From an uncultured Pseudomonadota bacterium (GTDB lineage: Bacteria > Myxococcota_A > UBA796 > SXON01): a stretch of DNA of 64,000 nucleotides. Positions 1-7,454 of the stretch are shown here, piece after piece. The stretch covers positions 62,001-126,000 of the forward strand of contig CAIQVJ010000048.1 in the NCBI GenBank assembly GCA_903875225.1, given 5' to 3'. The notes under the pieces were generated by a model that was not told the origin of the DNA, searched no databases, and saw only the letters and a program-made list of their open reading frames with translations. The translations under genes were made by a program, and so were the position numbers. The first letter of the stretch is position 1. The number at the start of each line of letters is the position of its first letter.

Positions 1-111
1 TCGTTCGGTCCGGACGTCTGGGACGCCCACACCCCCGAGGAGCGCGTGAGCATCCCATCGGTGCAGCGGTTCTGGACGCTTCTGGTGGACGTGCTGGAGC
101 GGCTGGCGTAG
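1..111 (+). CDS. C-terminal end of a PepD-like aminoacyl-histidine dipeptidase (partial)
   Basis: Frame 1 is open from the window edge to a TAG stop and encodes 36 residues. The peptide carries the stretch HTPEERVSIPSVQRFW, which closely resembles the C-terminus of cytosolic beta-alanyl-histidine dipeptidases (PepD, peptidase family M20), where an H-(S/T)-P-E-E-R motif and a final helix close the catalytic domain. PepD hydrolyses Xaa-His dipeptides in the cytoplasm. Everything upstream, including most metal ligands, lies outside the window, so the call rests on the tail alone. The ORF is too short for the supplied track. Confidence 0.6.
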   Translation, partial: SFGPDVWDAHTPEERVSIPSVQRFWTLLVDVLERLA

Positions 112-182
112 CGCGCCGGAGGCTTGCAGCGGGGGCCGAGCGCAGTGTAGTGTGCCCCGGTCGCCCCGGGAGTGCGCGTCCG

Positions 183-1589
183 ATGTCCGATGTCCGCTCC
201 GCCCAGCCGGCCCTCAATTCCCTCCGGGTTCGCCTGGTGTTGGCGGCGCTGCTCCTGGCGGTGTGGCTCCCGGCCCGCAACGCCTGCTTTTTCTGGGATG
301 ACGAGCAACTGGTCGTCGACAACGACCTCCTCGCGCATGGAGACGTGCTGGGCATCCTCTCCGGCGGTCTCTTTGCGGCACACGGCGATGCTGCGGTGAC
401 GTACCACCGCCCGCTCACGCTGCTGAGTCTGTGCGTAGACCGCGCACTTTTCGGCCTCTCCCCCGCGGGGTACCACATCGACAACGTGCTCCTGCACCTC
501 GCCGTGGTGGTCTGCCTGCACGCGCTGGTGTCCCGACGCGCCAAGCCCGCCGTCGCTGCGGCCGTCGCGATCTGCGCGGGGCTGCACCCTGCCCTCTCCG
601 AGGCCGTACTCTGGGTCTCCGCTCGGGGTGATCTCCTCGCCACGCTGGTGATCCTCGGCGGGCTGATCGCGATGGACAGTGACTCACGGCGCACGCCCGT
701 GGCGCTGTTCCTCCTCGCGTGGGTCGCCCCGCTGTGCAAGGAGATCGGCTATCTGCTTCCCGTCTTCGCGCTGGGCTGGCGCACCGCACAGGGCGGGCGC
801 GTGCGCAGACCGGAGGCCGTGGCCCTCGCGCTGGGGTGCGGGCTCGCACTCCTGATGCGCTGGCTCGCGCACATCGGCGTCCCATCGCCCGGGGACGACC
901 CGGTCTACTCCGCTGCGGAGGTGGCGGCGCGCGCCGCCGTGTTCGCCGCCGCGTGGACCACCGTTCCGTGGCCGCTCACCAGCAGCACGTCTGTGCACAC
1001 CCTGTTCACCCCTGCCGTCGCCCTCGGAGCGGTGGCGACGCTCGCACTCGTCACGCTGATCGCGGTCCGTGGTGGCCCTCCCGCGCGGATCCTCCTTGCA
1101 CTCGGGGGCCTCGCCTGGGTACCGGCCACGTTCGCCATGGTGCGCACCGGGCTCTACGGGGAGCGGTACCTGTACCTGCCGATGATGTTCCTGCTCCTCG
1201 CTCTCGCCCACGCGGCGTCGGACGGCAGACGGATCCTCGCCGCAGTCATGGCGCTGGCGCTCCCCGCGGTTGTCGCGCTCGGCGTGCGGATGGCCGACTG
1301 GACCTCGGCGGTGTCCCTCATCGAAGCAGCCGCCGCTCGCCAGCCGTGTGGCGTCGCTCTGCTGCACCTCGCACAACAGCGGGAGAGCGAGGGCCGGACC
1401 GATGAGGCACTCACGCTGTACGACCGCCTCCTGGACGAGGAACGCCCGGTGCTGGCGGCTTGCGCATCGGCGGTACGGCTGCGCCGTGAGGCCGGCGATC
1501 CGGCAGGTGCGGCTGCGGCGATCCCCCACCTCGAGGCGCTGGGATGCGGCACCCGCGCGGCGTTCATCGCCGAGACCCGAACGAGGTGA
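183..1589 (+). CDS. Polytopic membrane protein with C-terminal TPR-like segment, TMTC/PMT-like
   Basis: The 468-residue protein begins at ATG 183; the track start at GTG 150 adds eleven poorly conserved residues. The N-terminal half contains FFWDDEQLVVDN followed by YHRPLTLLS and a GYHIDNVLLH stretch. This order is typical of the TMTC / O-mannosyltransferase-like GT-C membrane proteins, where the acidic pair in the first periplasmic loop is thought to be catalytic. About nine to ten hydrophobic helices follow. The last ~90 residues are a soluble helical stretch (ALLHLAQQRESEGRTDEALTLYD) resembling one or two TPR units. It is probably a lipid-linked sugar-dependent glycosyltransferase of the inner membrane. 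The substrate is unknown, and no glycan gene cluster surrounds it apart from the GT2 two genes downstream. Confidence 0.6.
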   Translation: MSDVRSAQPALNSLRVRLVLAALLLAVWLPARNACFFWDDEQLVVDNDLLAHGDVLGILSGGLFAAHGDAAVTYHRPLTLLSLCVDRALFGLSPAGYHIDNVLLHLAVVVCLHALVSRRAKPAVAAAVAICAGLHPALSEAVLWVSARGDLLATLVILGGLIAMDSDSRRTPVALFLLAWVAPLCKEIGYLLPVFALGWRTAQGGRVRRPEAVALALGCGLALLMRWLAHIGVPSPGDDPVYSAAEVAARAAVFAAAWTTVPWPLTSSTSVHTLFTPAVALGAVATLALVTLIAVRGGPPARILLALGGLAWVPATFAMVRTGLYGERYLYLPMMFLLLALAHAASDGRRILAAVMALALPAVVALGVRMADWTSAVSLIEAAAARQPCGVALLHLAQQRESEGRTDEALTLYDRLLDEERPVLAACASAVRLRREAGDPAGAAAAIPHLEALGCGTRAAFIAETRTR

Positions 1590-1676
1590 GCAGGCACGGA
1601 AGCGCCGGCGAGCCAGAGGGCCAGTCCTCACCCGCTCCGTACTCCCCCGAAAAGGGTGTGCTATATGTTCTCTTTC

Positions 1677-3584
1677 ATGGCCGTCTCGCACGTAGAGCTC
1701 GTCATCCGTCGCCCCGGCACTCCGGATAGGCGAATTGTGCTTCAGCCCGGCGTATTGAGCATCGGGCGGGCAGATGACAACGACATCGTCCTCTCCGACA
1801 TCGGGGTCTCGCGCCGCCACGCAAAGCTGCACGTCGACGAGAACTCGGTCGAGTACGAGGACAACGGGAGCGGCAACGGCTCGCTGTACAACGGGCGTCG
1901 CTTCAAGCGCCAGCGCATGGCCGATGGCGACGAGATCGTCGTGGACCCCTTCCGGCTGCAGATCCTGCTCGCGGCGGAGACGGATGAAGCCAACCTCTCC
2001 ACTGCGGCGACGCTCAAGCTGGGAGGGTTGGAAGAAGGGTTCGCGCGGTTGGAGCTCACCTCCAACCACCGGATGGACAAGACGGCCTTCGAGGTGCCGG
2101 CAGAGGGGATGATCACGCTGGGGCGCGGCGATCGCAACGAGATCGTGCTGCCCGAGCCCGCAGCCTCGCGGGTGCACAGCGAGATCGTCGGGCACATGGG
2201 GAATTGGACCGTGCGGGACCGCGCGAGCGCCAACGGCACCTACGTGAACGGTCGCAAGGTGCGGGAGCAGGTGCTCCGGGACGGCGACAAGCTGCGCATC
2301 GGCACCGTGGAGCTGAAATTCTTCGCGCCTGGGGGCGAGGGCACCGCGAACTTCGGGAGCCCCGTCCCATCGCGCCCGAACCGGCCCGCCTTCGAGACCC
2401 AGCCCCCGCCAAACCAACGGCCGGCCGCCTCGCCGACGCCGGCCCGGGAGCCTGTCTCCAGGCCGGCAAGCGAGCCGACCGCGGCGCGTCCGAAGGCGCA
2501 GGCCGAGCCGCGGGGGGTCAACCCCTCTGCCGGGCGGCCGACCACGGTTCGCCCGCCCGCCTCCCCCACCCTGGTGCCGGGCGAGGGCGCCCCCCGCGAT
2601 CCAGGCTTCTTCGCGAACCCGATGAACGCTGCCATCGTGATCGTGAGCGGACTCACCGTGGTCGGCGCCCTCCTCGCCGGCAGCATCATCGTCGGCGCTG
2701 TCGCCTGGAAGGCGCACGCCCAGCAGGCCACTGTCGCGGCGGCCCCGGCGTTGGCCCCCGAGACCGCCGCCCAGGTACAGACTCTGCTCACGAACGGGAA
2801 GGCGCTCCAGTCACAGGGCAAGCATTTCGAGGCCGCGGCCCAGTTCTACAAGGTGCTGCAACTCGACCCCGGCAACGGAGTCGCCGAGCGCCTCGGCTAT
2901 CGCGCGTGCGGCGACATCGCGTTCGCCCACATGCGGACTGCCCTGCCGGCAGTCGCCCCGGCGCCTGCATCCATCGCCCCCGTCGCGGTCCCCGCGCCAC
3001 GAACGACCGTCGCGCCAGCCGCGGTCGAGCCTACGCCTGCTCGCATCCCGGTCGCCCATACGACCGCCAGCCCCGCCCCCACGCCCGTGGCGCGCGCGGC
3101 GCCCGACCTCGCGAGCACCTATGCCCGGGGCCAGGCGCTCGCCGACTCCGGTGACACTGCCGGGGCGATCAAGGTCTGGCAGAGCCTGATGTCCATGGAC
3201 CCAGACCACGTGACCCCCGAGTACTACGAGGCAGAGGCAGCGGTTCGATCGGCCCGCAGTCAAACGAAAGACGAGGGCAACAAGCACTACCAGGCCGCGT
3301 TGACAGCCTTGAACGCCAAGCAATACGCGACCGCGCGCCAACAGCTCGAGGCGGCCGTCGCCGCGGACCCCCTCAACAACGCAGCCCGCGCCAAGCTCAC
3401 CGAAGTGCGCAACGAGCTCGGGGCCCAGGCCCAGGACATCTACAAGGAAGCGCGGATCCAGGAAGACATCGACAAGACCAGCGATGCCATCCGCATGTAC
3501 AAGCAGGTGGTCGCCCTGGTCGGCGAGAACGACGAGCTCGGCGCCAAGGCGAAGCGGCGCATGGACGCGCTGCAGGGGCGATGA
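1677..3584 (+). CDS. Tandem FHA-domain, single-TM, TPR protein
   Basis: The start is taken at ATG 1677 (635 aa), because the track start at GTG 1656 lies in sequence unlike an FHA N-terminus. Two forkhead-associated domains are visible: residues ~4-95 (SIGRADDND, SRRHAKLH, NGS) and ~138-215 (TLGRGDRNE, SRVHSEI, NGTYVNGR). They bind phosphothreonine peptides. A Pro/Ala-rich linker, one transmembrane helix (~318-346) and a periplasmic or outer segment with several TPR-like repeats follow. The domain order resembles signalling adaptors that read Ser/Thr kinase output at the membrane, and two such kinases lie elsewhere in this window. The TGA stop overlaps the next ATG (ATGA), so translation is probably coupled to the glycosyltransferase. 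Confidence 0.85.
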   Translation: MAVSHVELVIRRPGTPDRRIVLQPGVLSIGRADDNDIVLSDIGVSRRHAKLHVDENSVEYEDNGSGNGSLYNGRRFKRQRMADGDEIVVDPFRLQILLAAETDEANLSTAATLKLGGLEEGFARLELTSNHRMDKTAFEVPAEGMITLGRGDRNEIVLPEPAASRVHSEIVGHMGNWTVRDRASANGTYVNGRKVREQVLRDGDKLRIGTVELKFFAPGGEGTANFGSPVPSRPNRPAFETQPPPNQRPAASPTPAREPVSRPASEPTAARPKAQAEPRGVNPSAGRPTTVRPPASPTLVPGEGAPRDPGFFANPMNAAIVIVSGLTVVGALLAGSIIVGAVAWKAHAQQATVAAAPALAPETAAQVQTLLTNGKALQSQGKHFEAAAQFYKVLQLDPGNGVAERLGYRACGDIAFAHMRTALPAVAPAPASIAPVAVPAPRTTVAPAAVEPTPARIPVAHTTASPAPTPVARAAPDLASTYARGQALADSGDTAGAIKVWQSLMSMDPDHVTPEYYEAEAAVRSARSQTKDEGNKHYQAALTALNAKQYATARQQLEAAVAADPLNNAARAKLTEVRNELGAQAQDIYKEARIQEDIDKTSDAIRMYKQVVALVGENDELGAKAKRRMDALQGR

Positions 3585-4246
3585 TCCGGGTCAGCGTCGT
3601 GATCCCGACGCTCAACGAGTCGGCCTGCATCCAGGAGGCCGTTCGGCACCTCGTGCCGCTCGTGGACGAGGTGGTCGTGAGCGATGGCGGGAGCGAGGAC
3701 CGCACCCTGCAACTCGCTGGAGACGCGGGCGCACGGGTGGTCGTAGGCCCCCGGGGGCGGGGGCCGCAGCTCGATCTGGGGGCGCGATCCGCCACGCACG
3801 ACCGGCTGTGGTTCCTGCACGCGGACACGCGGGTGAGCCGGGGGGCGGGGGACGCGCTGCGTAGAGCCGCCGGGCCCTGGGGCTGCTTTTCCACGCGGAT
3901 CGAGAGCCAGGACCCGCGCCTCCTGTGGACCGCCGTTTGGATGAACGTCCGCGCGCGCCACACCGGTGCGTGCTCGGGAGACATGGGCATCTGGGCCGAC
4001 CGGGCCTTCTTCCGAGACGTGGGTGGGTTTGGCACCCTCGCGCTGGAGGATCTCGCGTTCGCGGACCGCGCGCGGAGGCAGCACCGCTGCCAGGTGCTCG
4101 CCCCCGCGATCCACACCAGTGCCCGCCGCTGGAACCGGGAGGGCGTGACCCGCACGATCCTGCGGTTCTGGATGCTCCGACTCGGCTACCGGGTTGGGGT
4201 CGATCCGGAGCGCCTCGACCACTCGTACCGGTCCCAGCCCCGTTGA
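3581..4246 (+). CDS. Family 2 glycosyltransferase (TIGR04283-like)
   Basis: The 221-residue protein opens with VSVVIPTLNES, then has the nucleotide-sugar-binding VSDGGSEDRT and the DxD-type WFLHADTR. This is a complete GT-A fold of the short family often annotated as TIGR04283 (rSAM/selenodomain-associated transferase 2). A GDMGIW stretch and LALEDLAFADR form the acceptor side. It has no membrane helices and is probably cytoplasmic. The gene overlaps the FHA gene by 4 bp and precedes the DUF547 gene by 20 bp, so the three probably form one transcript. DUF547 proteins are often seen near TIGR04283 transferases, which supports the pairing but does not reveal the sugar donor. Confidence 0.8.
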   Translation: MIRVSVVIPTLNESACIQEAVRHLVPLVDEVVVSDGGSEDRTLQLAGDAGARVVVGPRGRGPQLDLGARSATHDRLWFLHADTRVSRGAGDALRRAAGPWGCFSTRIESQDPRLLWTAVWMNVRARHTGACSGDMGIWADRAFFRDVGGFGTLALEDLAFADRARRQHRCQVLAPAIHTSARRWNREGVTRTILRFWMLRLGYRVGVDPERLDHSYRSQPR

Positions 4247-4266
4247 CGCCCACCCGGCAAGCCCGC

Positions 4267-5064
4267 ATGCCCCACCCTCCCCGCCGCCTCCTCGCCCGCA
4301 GCGTCCTCGCCGGATCGCTGGTGGCCTGCCTCGCATCCGCCGTTCCGGTCGAGCCCGCGGAGGCCCTCGACCTGCCCCGCGCAGGTGCCTTCCCCCACGA
4401 GGCCTTCACGGAGGTGCTCTCGAAGTACGTCGATACAACCGGTAGAGTGGACTACAAGGGGCTCCTGGCGAGCCGGGCGGCGCTCGACGGCTACGTCGCG
4501 TACGTGGGCCTCGTCTCTCCGGCCAGGAACCCGGATCTGTTCCCGACCGTCAGCGACTCGGAGGCCTACTACATCAACGGCTACAACGCGCTGGCGATCA
4601 CCGGGGTGATCGACCGCCCCGGCATCAAGAGCGTGAACGACCCCGGCCTGGGGTTCTTCGTGACCACCCGGTACACGGTGGGGGGCGAAAGGATCAACCT
4701 CCACGACCTCGAGAACCGGGTGATCCGCCCCGCATTCCACGACCCGCGCCTCCACTTCGCGCTCAACTGCCAGTCCGTCGGCTGCCCGCGCCTCCCCCAG
4801 GCAGCCTATGACCCCCAGAAGCTCGAGGCCGAGCTCGAGGCAGGCGCCCGGGAGTTCTGCACGAACCCCACGAAGGTGTACGTCGACTCGGCCGGCGCCT
4901 GGCACATCTCGCAGCTCTTCGAATGGTACAAGGACGATTTCTCATCATCCGGGGGCGTCGTGGCTTTCATCGATGCGCACGGCGGCACGCTCCCGGCGAA
5001 CGCGAAGGTCGAGTTCATCCCCTACGACTGGACGCTCTCCGCACAGCCCGGCAGGTCACCCTGA
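4267..5064 (+). CDS. Secreted DUF547 family protein
   Basis: ATG 4267 is chosen because it starts a signal peptide: a basic N-region (PRRLLAR), a hydrophobic core, and a likely cut near EAL or EA at residue ~32. The 265-residue product has the DUF547 signature: YYINGYNALAITGVI, a middle INLHDLENRVIR, and HFALNCQSVGCPRLP with its paired cysteines. The fold is thought to be related to papain-like or transglutaminase-like enzymes, but no activity is established. It is probably periplasmic. Twenty base pairs separate it from the glycosyltransferase, so it is read as the last gene of that operon. The next gene is convergent. Confidence 0.85.
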   Translation: MPHPPRRLLARSVLAGSLVACLASAVPVEPAEALDLPRAGAFPHEAFTEVLSKYVDTTGRVDYKGLLASRAALDGYVAYVGLVSPARNPDLFPTVSDSEAYYINGYNALAITGVIDRPGIKSVNDPGLGFFVTTRYTVGGERINLHDLENRVIRPAFHDPRLHFALNCQSVGCPRLPQAAYDPQKLEAELEAGAREFCTNPTKVYVDSAGAWHISQLFEWYKDDFSSSGGVVAFIDAHGGTLPANAKVEFIPYDWTLSAQPGRSP

Positions 5065-5092
5065 GCGGCGGGCTGCAGGCTGGCGATCGCGG

Positions 5093-5992
5093 TCAGGGAG
5101 CGACGCCCATCGCCGCGAGCACGCAGGCGGCCAGCGTCTCGACCTTGTAGCCGCCCTCGAGCACGAACACGACGGGCACCCGGCTCTCCTGCGCCCAGGC
5201 GCGCACCAGCGAGGCCATGCGCGCAAAACCCTGCGGCGTGACCCACATGCCGGCGAGCGGATCGCCTCGCTGCGCATCGAAGCCCGCCGAGACGAGGAGC
5301 AGGTTCGGGCGGAGTCGGTCGAGCGCCGGGAGCGCCACCTCCTCGATCACACGAGCGTAGTCCGCGTCGTCTGATCCCGAGGGGAGCGGGATGTTCACGA
5401 TGTTGTCGTGGTCGCCCTGCTCCTCCGCCGTACCTGTCTCGGGGTAGAGCGGATACTGGTGGATCGAGAGGTATCCCGCGTCGGGCTCTCCCCAGAGGAT
5501 GTCCTGCGTGCCGTCGCCGTGATGCACATCCCAGTCCAGCACGGCGACGCGCCGCCCGGGTGCGCCCGCGAGGAAGTGCAGCGCCGCGATCGCGACGTTG
5601 TTGAACACACAGAAGCCCTGCGAGAGCGCCCGCGTGGCATGGTGACCCGGCGGGCGGACGAGCGCCCACACCTCCTCACCCGTCGAGACGGCCCGGTCGG
5701 TCGCCTCGATCGCACCGCCCGCAGCCCACAGGGCGGCCTCGATCGAGCGTGGGCTGATCGGCACCTCGACCCCGGCGAGCCCCGCGCGGCCCGAGAGCGC
5801 CAGCACGCGCGCGACGTGCTCCGGGCTGTGCGCCCGCTCCAGTTCGGCCACGGTCGCAGGGGCGGCGACGTGCGTCCACGGCACGTGCGCAGCCCCGAGC
5901 GCCGCGAGGATGTTGCGCAGTCGCTGGGCACACTCGGGATGGTCCGGTCCGGTGTCGTGCTCGAGGAAGATCGGATGCGAGAGGATCACCAC
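5093..5992 (-). CDS. Histone-deacetylase-family amidohydrolase (AcuC / acetylpolyamine type)
   Basis: The 299-residue protein has the whole arginase/deacetylase zinc-hydrolase signature: RPPGHHA with the His-His dyad, FCVFNNVAIAA, DWDVHHGDGTQDI with the Asp and His zinc ligands, SAGFDAQRGDP with the second Asp, and FVLEGGY near the end. All catalytic residues appear intact, so it should remove acyl groups from lysines, polyamines or similar amides in the cytoplasm. The start is GTG 5992 or GTG 5989; the latter would give a GTGA overlap with the upstream NTPase gene. It is the last gene of a tight minus-strand run containing a ubiquitin-like/RING-like membrane protein. That context suggests a modification-removal role, which is inference. 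Confidence 0.88.
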   Translation of the reverse strand: MVILSHPIFLEHDTGPDHPECAQRLRNILAALGAAHVPWTHVAAPATVAELERAHSPEHVARVLALSGRAGLAGVEVPISPRSIEAALWAAGGAIEATDRAVSTGEEVWALVRPPGHHATRALSQGFCVFNNVAIAALHFLAGAPGRRVAVLDWDVHHGDGTQDILWGEPDAGYLSIHQYPLYPETGTAEEQGDHDNIVNIPLPSGSDDADYARVIEEVALPALDRLRPNLLLVSAGFDAQRGDPLAGMWVTPQGFARMASLVRAWAQESRVPVVFVLEGGYKVETLAACVLAAMGVAP

Positions 5993-6519
5993 CCGAGCAC
6001 CTCGCGAACCCGGGCGTCCACGCCCAGCGCCGTGACGTGGTGCAGCGGCGCGCCACCACGATGCAGCATGCCCTCGATGAGCACGTGTACGTGCAACTGG
6101 CGCCAGGGGTCACTCGACCGGATGCCGTCGGCCTCCACGGGGAAGGCCCCCCAGGGCAGGAGCCAGACAGCGTCGTAGCGAGCAGGATCGAGCACCTCCC
6201 GGAAGACTCGCGCGGTGTCGTCGTCGCCCTTCGCAAACCCGTAGTAGACCCAGAACGCCGCGATGTCGAACGAGCAGCGGTCCACGACGAAGCCGCCATG
6301 GCTCTGCAACGCGCGCGCCTCGGCAAGCACCTGCGCATCCCACAACTCCAGGATCAACGCCCGTAGCCCGGACTCACCGAGCGTGTGGATGTCGGCCCCT
6401 GGCCTCTCCAGCCATTCCCGCATGCCCTCGGGCACGTACGGAAGGCCCGTCTCCGCCGCGAGCCGCCGCCCCAGCGTCGTCTTCCCCGTTCCGGCCGATC
6501 CCGACAACGCGAGCTTCAC
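5986..6519 (-). CDS. Small P-loop NTPase (AAA_28 / NadR-kinase-like)
   Basis: This 177-residue protein starts at GTG 6519, not at the track start of the longer ORF. A GAAGG ribosome-binding site stands five bases upstream, and the GTGA overlap with the preceding stop fits the coupling seen throughout the operon. The Walker A motif GSAGTGKTT is at residues ~6-14. A Walker-B-like segment FVVDRCSFD follows at ~80, and a YDAVWLLPW strand after it. This order is typical of AAA_28-domain ATPases and of NadR-type ribosylnicotinamide kinases. No NadR nucleotidyltransferase domain is present. The substrate could be a small molecule or a nucleotide; the sequence does not say. Confidence 0.75.
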   Translation of the reverse strand: MKLALSGSAGTGKTTLGRRLAAETGLPYVPEGMREWLERPGADIHTLGESGLRALILELWDAQVLAEARALQSHGGFVVDRCSFDIAAFWVYYGFAKGDDDTARVFREVLDPARYDAVWLLPWGAFPVEADGIRSSDPWRQLHVHVLIEGMLHRGGAPLHHVTALGVDARVREVLGW

Positions 6520-7421
6520 GCTACCTTCTTTCCACACACGGCGCACTTCGCCTTGTCGCCGCGGTACACCGACGTCTTGGCCTTGTGGCAGCCCTGATGG
6601 AAGTGCTGGCCGCACCCGAACCCACACTCCACCCGCACCTGCTGCTCCACCCCGAGCCCGCAGATCCCGCAGCTCACCACCGCCGCCACCTGGGTCTGCG
6701 CCGTCGCGTCCACCTGCTTCGACGTGGGGAGCGGCTCCACCCCGCCCCACCAGGCGAGCCAGCCGATGAGCACGCCGATCATCCCGAGCACGATCCCCGG
6801 TGAACCGAGCCAGTACATCTCCAGCGCCGGCATGCCCGCGAACACGATCGGCGCGGCGATCGCGACGACGGAGAGGAACATCTGGAACACGAGCGCCGTG
6901 ACAGCGATGCGGAGCTGCGTCCCGCGGCCGCCCCAGGCGTGGCGGGCGAGCGAGGTGCAGAACAGCCCCAGCGCGAGACCCGGGAGCGACGTGACCCACA
7001 AGCTCTGCGAGGTCCCCAGCGCCGCGCCCCACAACACCGCCCACACCACCACGAGCAGCAGGGCGCCGAACAGGGCGCCGAGCCCGGCCCCGGCGTACCC
7101 ATGGTTGACCGGGTACTCGGGCTCCTGCTCCAGCACCCCGCTCCCCGCCGGCGGCTCTGGCAGCAGGTAGACGAGCTCCCCGTTGATCACGCCGAGATCG
7201 GAGAGTTTCTCGTCGTCGCGCATCAACCGGCCACGAGCGCGCAACCAGTACAAGCGCCGCCGCCCGTCTGTCCAGAACGCGTCGAGCCCGGCGTCCCGCG
7301 CCACACGCTGCGTGAGGTCACGCGCCGGAAGGTAGGTGGGCACCTGCAGGTCGAGCGTGAACGACTTCATCGCGATGACCTGCACCCGGAGGTTCACGAC
7401 GGTGGATTCGGCTTCGGACAC
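6516..7421 (-). CDS. Ubiquitin-like domain + four TM helices + RING-like zinc finger protein
   Basis: Three parts are visible in 301 residues. Residues ~10-90 form a beta-grasp domain of the YukD/ubiquitin type: a VPTYLPARDLTQRVA strand-helix, then GRLMRDDEKLSDLGV followed by NGELVYLL, the usual strand-turn pattern of such folds. Residues ~110-228 contain four hydrophobic helices. The last ~50 residues carry C-x2-C-x11-C-x3-C-x2-H-x-H-x2-C-x14-C-x2-C, including CGQHFHQGC, a binuclear treble-clef pattern close to RING-H2 and to the prokaryotic RING-like (Prok-RING) families. The start is GTG 7421, with ATG 7370 possible. It overlaps the NTPase gene by 4 bp. No E1- or E2-like gene is in the window. 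The domains are read by eye, so fold assignments need profile searches. Confidence 0.65.
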   Translation of the reverse strand: MSEAESTVVNLRVQVIAMKSFTLDLQVPTYLPARDLTQRVARDAGLDAFWTDGRRRLYWLRARGRLMRDDEKLSDLGVINGELVYLLPEPPAGSGVLEQEPEYPVNHGYAGAGLGALFGALLLVVVWAVLWGAALGTSQSLWVTSLPGLALGLFCTSLARHAWGGRGTQLRIAVTALVFQMFLSVVAIAAPIVFAGMPALEMYWLGSPGIVLGMIGVLIGWLAWWGGVEPLPTSKQVDATAQTQVAAVVSCGICGLGVEQQVRVECGFGCGQHFHQGCHKAKTSVYRGDKAKCAVCGKKVA

Positions 7422-7454
7422 CCACGGGGAGTATCAAGCCGCGGGCGGGCCCGG

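Noticed and set aside
684-2717. 677-aa minus-strand ORF across the first two genes
   Set aside because: It is antisense to two genes with clear domains, and its peptide is Arg/Gly-rich without any motif; a product of high GC.
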